A DNA stretch of 64,000 bases from Incurvaria masculella (taxonomy: Eukaryota; Arthropoda; Insecta; Lepidoptera; Incurvariidae). How positions within the stretch are numbered: position 1 is the stretch's first letter; each line of letters starts with the position of its first letter. The translations under genes were made by a program, and so were the position numbers. The notes below the pieces were generated by a model. The model was not told where the DNA came from and did not search any database. It saw only the letters and a list, made by a program, of their open reading frames with translations. This document shows, one piece after another, positions 55,501 through 61,500 of the stretch. The stretch lies in NCBI GenBank assembly GCA_946894095.1, contig OX335644.1, positions 5,995,595 through 6,059,594 on the forward strand, written 5' to 3'.

Positions 55501-58500
55501 TTAAAACTATATACTGCACCTGAAACTATACAGACACAATAGAAAAATATGGAAGCCGAGGTCCATAGTGATCTTGCCATTCGCCTCTCAAATCCAATGA
55601 GGCAATGAAAAATGCCTTTCAAGAGTTCATCAATACCCGCCTCCAGGATTTCTACAGCAGAGGCATTTATGACAGTGGCGTAGCATAGGTCACTAGCACC
55701 CGGTGCGGATCCCAAATTTGCCGCCCTCTTATTTTTATGATCGATCACAAAATATGCCTTTTTACCGTGCATAAAACTAAAGCACGGTCAAAAGGGTACT
55801 CCTATTCGGTCATTATGGCGAAGTACAACAAATTGGGAAAAAGAGATGTTTTTCTTAAATTAAAATGGAATCAAAATTAATTTCCTAAATAAAAGTTATT
55901 GAAGAAACTTGCATCAGTTCATCCATGCATAAAATGTTGTGCCTGTATATATGGAAACAAAGAACATTGACGAAAAAATTTTGAAGGAAATAGCCACCTG
56001 TGAAATGCCGCCTCCGTCAAAGTGCCGCACCCTCCGCCCCCCGCCCCCCCATGTTACGCCACTGATTAATGAGCTGCCAATAAAATGCCAATAGAGCATC
56101 GACAATACTGCCTAAATATACTCTATGACCATCCAGAGGTTGTAAAGACCGTACGCACCTGGACGCGCAGCGGATGCATCATCAGCAGGGCGAGCAGGTC
56201 GGGCGGCGGCAGCACGTCGGCGGCGCGCACGCCCATCGCGCGCACCGCCTGGCACAGGAACGCCGCCAGGTAGCGGTGCAGCGGGAAGTGGAACGACGCG
56301 TGCATCACCTCCGACTGGAACGGGACGCACCGTTACAACGTGCCACATGCCAATGTCATGCCTTCATGGTCAAACTATGAAACTTATATTCATTAAATTT
56401 TCCAAAGATTTGATTACGTTAATTTGAGGTTAAACAGCAACGTCTGTGTTTAGCAGCATTGTATCCCTTTGTGCGGTGGTACACAATGCGGAACAGGCAG
56501 GGAATGCACCTGTCAGCCTCAGTGGCCCAGTGGCGCGACACTTCGGCGATCGCTCTCCGAAGTTAAGCAACGCTGGGTCCGGTCTGGTCTTGGATGGGTG
56601 ACCATTCGACTGTTGAGAGAGGCTGGCCGTGGTTCGGATTCCATGTTAAACTGTAGGTCCTCTTCCTTACTTACTAGATGGTAGGGTTAATCCCGCCCGG
56701 GTTGGTACCATCGCATTGGATGAACGATGGTCGAAGCGGCAATGAAAATTGTCTGTGTTTTCCATCCAGTTAAATGTAGCCGTGCAATATAAGGAAGGTC
56801 TTGGCATGGCACCTAGTTCCCATGTGGTGTGTTAGGCTAATACCATGACAGAAGGTGTGGTATTAGCCATCCATGTCCAGTCACATAAAAAAAAATGCAC
56901 CTATTCACTGTCGATATTCCCAAAATAATAACCCACCGATCCTCTTAGATCTTTAATCCATAGGGTCGGTAAACTATGGAATCGACTCTGTGACGAGGTT
57001 TTTCCCTCAAAGTACAACCTGGGGTCCTTGGTGTGAAGAAGCACCAGGCTGGCCGGCATGGTTTTTCGAAGCCCCTATGAAAGTTCGAAAGCTCATGGGC
57101 ATTGTTGGGCGAATTTTTTGTGAGGTCTTGGCTTGCACGATATGCCACGCTTAACATCAAAAAAATTGTAATGAAATTTAGAAAATGAGCAAAAACATTT
57201 TTAAACTGATGTGAATTTCGGATTAAATGCTTAATGCTCTAAACCACTGAGCTACCCCTAAAACTACATCACCCAACTAATTTACTACTAGCTTTCTAAT
57301 CCAAAAGACAATGCTTCATCTGTTCACTAGATAGCGCTGATTCTGTGCATAAATCCTATGCAAGGGCACGTTTACAGCAATTATCATGAAAGAGGATTTT
57401 CGCATGAAGCTCCGAGTGAGGCGCAACTGCAATAGTTGCAGGTTAAATCCAGTCCCTCCCGGTACGCACCCGCTCCATATGCGGCCGCGTGAAGTGGACG
57501 GCGTCGAGCCAGTCCTGCAGGTAGGTGAGCGCGGCGGACATGATGCGGCGCGCGAGCGGCGCGTGCTCGGGCGCCGTGAGGTGCGCGATCACCGACCACA
57601 TGGGGTACGCGGCCGCCTCCAGCTCGCACGAGAACGCCGCATAGTACGACGAAGGCTCGTACTCGATGTGCCCGCCCGTTTCGCGGACGTTCACGTTCAT
57701 CCCTGCGGACAGGTTCATTTGGTTAATGGACAGCTCGCAATAATGTCGTTGTCGATGTCTGTTTATTTCCGAAACGGTCCTTTCGTGTATCGATTTTAGT
57801 GCTCAAGACATATATAAGTATAAAAGTGTCCCGAATCAGATTTCACGCTAAAAGCTGTAAGCATCACAAATGATTTGGACTGTTTGTGTGCACGATTACG
57901 GAAACAAAACAAAAAACATGGAACAAATTACATTAGTTGTAGTAGTTCACCTCTTTTTTTTTATTTGAAAATGGGTGTCGTGCCTAATCGGTGTCCGTAC
58001 CTCGATGTCGCTGCGACCTGAGAGGATCTATTTTTCAGCTCAAATTTAAATTTTCACCTGAGAGACATTCAATAGCTAGCGCTATAGGAACGTCAAAATG
58101 TTCCACTGACAGTTGCACACACAGTGTCCTACCTCCAAAGCGTGAGCACTGTGTATGGCATTGAGTGATGGGACAATGACGCCATACCGTTCACGGAACA
58201 CCATTTTGAGGGTTGTCAGCGCGAATCGGACCATGACCTTATATGTTTTCTTCCACCGAACATAACTGAAAGATTCAATTGCTAAGGTTTGAACATAGGG
58301 TAGCAGAGTTTCAATATAAAGTAGGCATAAGGTGAAAAAGTTAAAAGTTTGGCAATGCAGCACAAACCACAAATTCTCAAACTTAAATTTTGGACAGATA
58401 GGATATACAGGTGGTTGGGGATGATCTCTTGGAAGATGGTAAAAACAAAACCGAGCATTTTCTGTGATGCTCAAAATAGGAGAAAGCATGGTATATGGTT

Positions 58501-61500
58501 CCTTAAAAACGGCAGTGTTGCGGGTTAAAATCGCGAATGAAAGAGATGTTAGCCATCTATGTATGTTTAGTTATCTGAGTCAATCGGTGGCAGAGCTGAA
58601 GCTAATCATTAAGCATAATGCTATCACAAATAATTTGAATTATCAACTTCTGTAAAGGGCATCATAAGACCCGATTGCGTCAATTGATAAGGATGTAAGT
58701 AAAACAACATTTAATTATATTTAAAAATAACCACAATGAATTTCGATATTAAAAAAAGTGTAAATTAAGATTGATTGTCTAGCTATTATTTAAATACACA
58801 ACTGTAAGTCTCTGGTGCTTTGTGTTCTCATAACAGACAAATATTCAAACTATCATAAAAAAAGTTTAAACAGAGAATATGAGCGTCAAATATTTACCGT
58901 TATAGTTTTAAAATATAGTTAAGAATATATTTAGAATAAATATATAAAAGTAGTATATAGTACAAAAGAAATAAAGTTAGAATTCCAAAAAAAGTTGTTG
59001 TTATTTTTAAAAATAATAAAATATGTATTGGAATGCAATCAGGTGTTATCACGCCCTTAAATGTATAGTTACGGTTTTCTAGCATGGCTTGCTTTATTTG
59101 TTTTTGGTTGCCTGTTGACTGCTGCCGAAACGGAATCTCGCCATATGATAGACCAAACATTTGGTCCGAAATGTCACATGAAGTATCGACGCACAGAAAA
59201 TAAGCCATTCCTGGAAACCATAAAATGGAGACAAAAAATGCCCAAACCTTGCAGCATGGAGAGGAACTCGAACCACATCTCGATGAGAGAGTCATCTTGA
59301 AGGAACACGAGCGCGACACTCCGGTGCGACAGCACGTTGTTGAAGTCGGACACGAGCGGCCAGTAGCAGTGCTCCTTCATCACGCGCTTGGCGCAGTCGA
59401 TCACCAGGTGGAAGTTCCGCTGGGGGTCTGCAGAAAACAAAACATTCTCGTTTATGTGTCGTCAAGAAACAAATGGTTGTGAAACAGTAGATTTACGACT
59501 CAGGCTGGAGTACATCATATCTGATTAACGTTAATGTTGTTAAGATATATCTATCCTTAGTTAATGACATAAGAAGAAAGAAGACAGATAACCTTATCCG
59601 GAGATGGTGCACACCCGCCTTAGGCTTAATTGAACAATTGCTACATGGAAACCAGGAGGAGGGGAGAAGTTTGCAGAAATCGAAATGGTCGCCATTTCGT
59701 TTCGGCCCAGCTTTATCCATTTGGTGGATGTCGCCAGTAATATTTATGTGGCATTGCAATCTATCCGGAAATACAATTTATCAGGATTCATAAACTGCTC
59801 CCAAAAAAAGCTTTGCCTTTGAGGTTGGTTAGGTATGTATTAATGCGACTACTTTGTGCTAAACATTATTAAGACACACATGGACAATCATATACGCACC
59901 TTTCCTCGTCAGAAGAAAAGAGGCTGTATAATTTATCCTCGAATGAATTGCCCAGAATAGGGTGCACATAGTGCATTACCAATGGGCGAGTGTCCATAGG
60001 AGAACAGCTGAACGGACAGGTCTACGATGCGTTTCGAGTCATCCTACGGGAGCAGGGTGCGCCGAGTACAGCAACAATGTAGACTGACCATGTAGGGTGT
60101 TGGCCACGAGGATCTTGCCCATCATGAGCCGCAGCGAGACCACCATCACGTGCAGCAGGTGCAGCTGCTGCACGCAGCGCAGCGCGAGCGCCTCGTTGGA
60201 GAACAGCTGCACGGACATGTGCACGACGCGGTTGGACAGCGTGTCGGGGTCGCTCGACGCCTCCAGAACGAGCGGAATGCGCGCGTAGTGCAGAACGAAC
60301 GTGCGTGTCAGGTGCTCCTAGGGGGCAGAAGTCAAACTTATAGGTTGAGGTAGTAAATAGAAAGGAAAATATCTTGTATTCGAAATTGAGAGCATTTCAA
60401 GAAAAAAATAACATGTCATTGTCTGATAATCTGGACTACCGCAAGCTGAGCTCACATTTAGGACTAAGTAGATAAGTTTTTAGGGTTCCGTACCCGAAGG
60501 GTGAAAACGGAACGCTATTAATAAGCCTCCGCTATCCGTCCGTCCGTCCGTCTGTCATCTCAAGAACCGTAATAGGCAGGCAGCTGATATTTTACAGTGT
60601 ATTAATTTTGCCGCTAAAACAACAAATAGGTAAAATAAAAAAAAACAAAAAAATACAATGTAATTTTTTATTTCTTGTACGTTGGTACGGAACCCTTGGT
60701 GTACGAGTCTGACTAGCACATGGCCGGTTTTTTTTAACTGGGCATGGTTAGCCATGTCATGATATTAGCCTAACACATCACATGGGAACAAGGTCCTTCC
60801 TAGGTCAGGGCCTTCCTAATATTGCGCAGCTACATTGAACTGGATGGAAAACATGGACGATCTTCATTGCCGTTTTAATCTTCGTTTATTCCATGCGATG
60901 GTACCGACCTAGGCGGGATGCTACTAGTTTTTCGTGTAATCTGGACCACGGCCAGCCTCAGCGGAAGCCTAACCTGGAATCCAACCGCGCTCAGAGTTGC
61001 TTTGCAAAGGCGTCGCGCCACTGGGCTGATTTTAAGTATTTTTTTAAATTTATTATTCTCTCACTGCCAACATAATACAGAAAACCACGAGTAAACATCT
61101 AAAGTGTCCAAAGAAAGGAGCGAGAGGCGGGCGACTGACCTTGTAGTCCTGATCGGGCAGCATGTTGAGTAGGAAGCAGACAACGTTCTGCGGGAACTCG
61201 TACTTGAACGTCCAGAATATGAACTCCTCGAGCAGCGTGCTGTGCTGCAGTTTGGCGCCCAGCGCTGGCAGATTGCGGTACCTGCCAACATGTATTACAA
61301 TACTGTACAATGTTCGATCGAATTAATTTCGTTTAGGGAAATCTGGCAACTATGCTCCTTTTATAGCCGATTTCTTAATTTAACAAGGGTGTCATTCCCT
61401 CGCAAGCATGAATATGTTTCCTGAGTCAGTGTTTTTGACTAAATTTTTTAAATAAGATCTTGCAATCTCGTTTTTCAAGCGAGATTGCCATATCAATTAT

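Noticed and set aside
56540..56640. 5S rRNA gene
   Set aside because: Only the internal part of 5S is present and it continues into a SINE body with an A tail; it is a SINE head, not a gene.
58082..58489. 135-codon minus-strand frame in a UBR3 intron
   Set aside because: No recognisable motif, and it does not fit UBR3 phase or alignment between w5 and w6; kept only as an unexplained open stretch.
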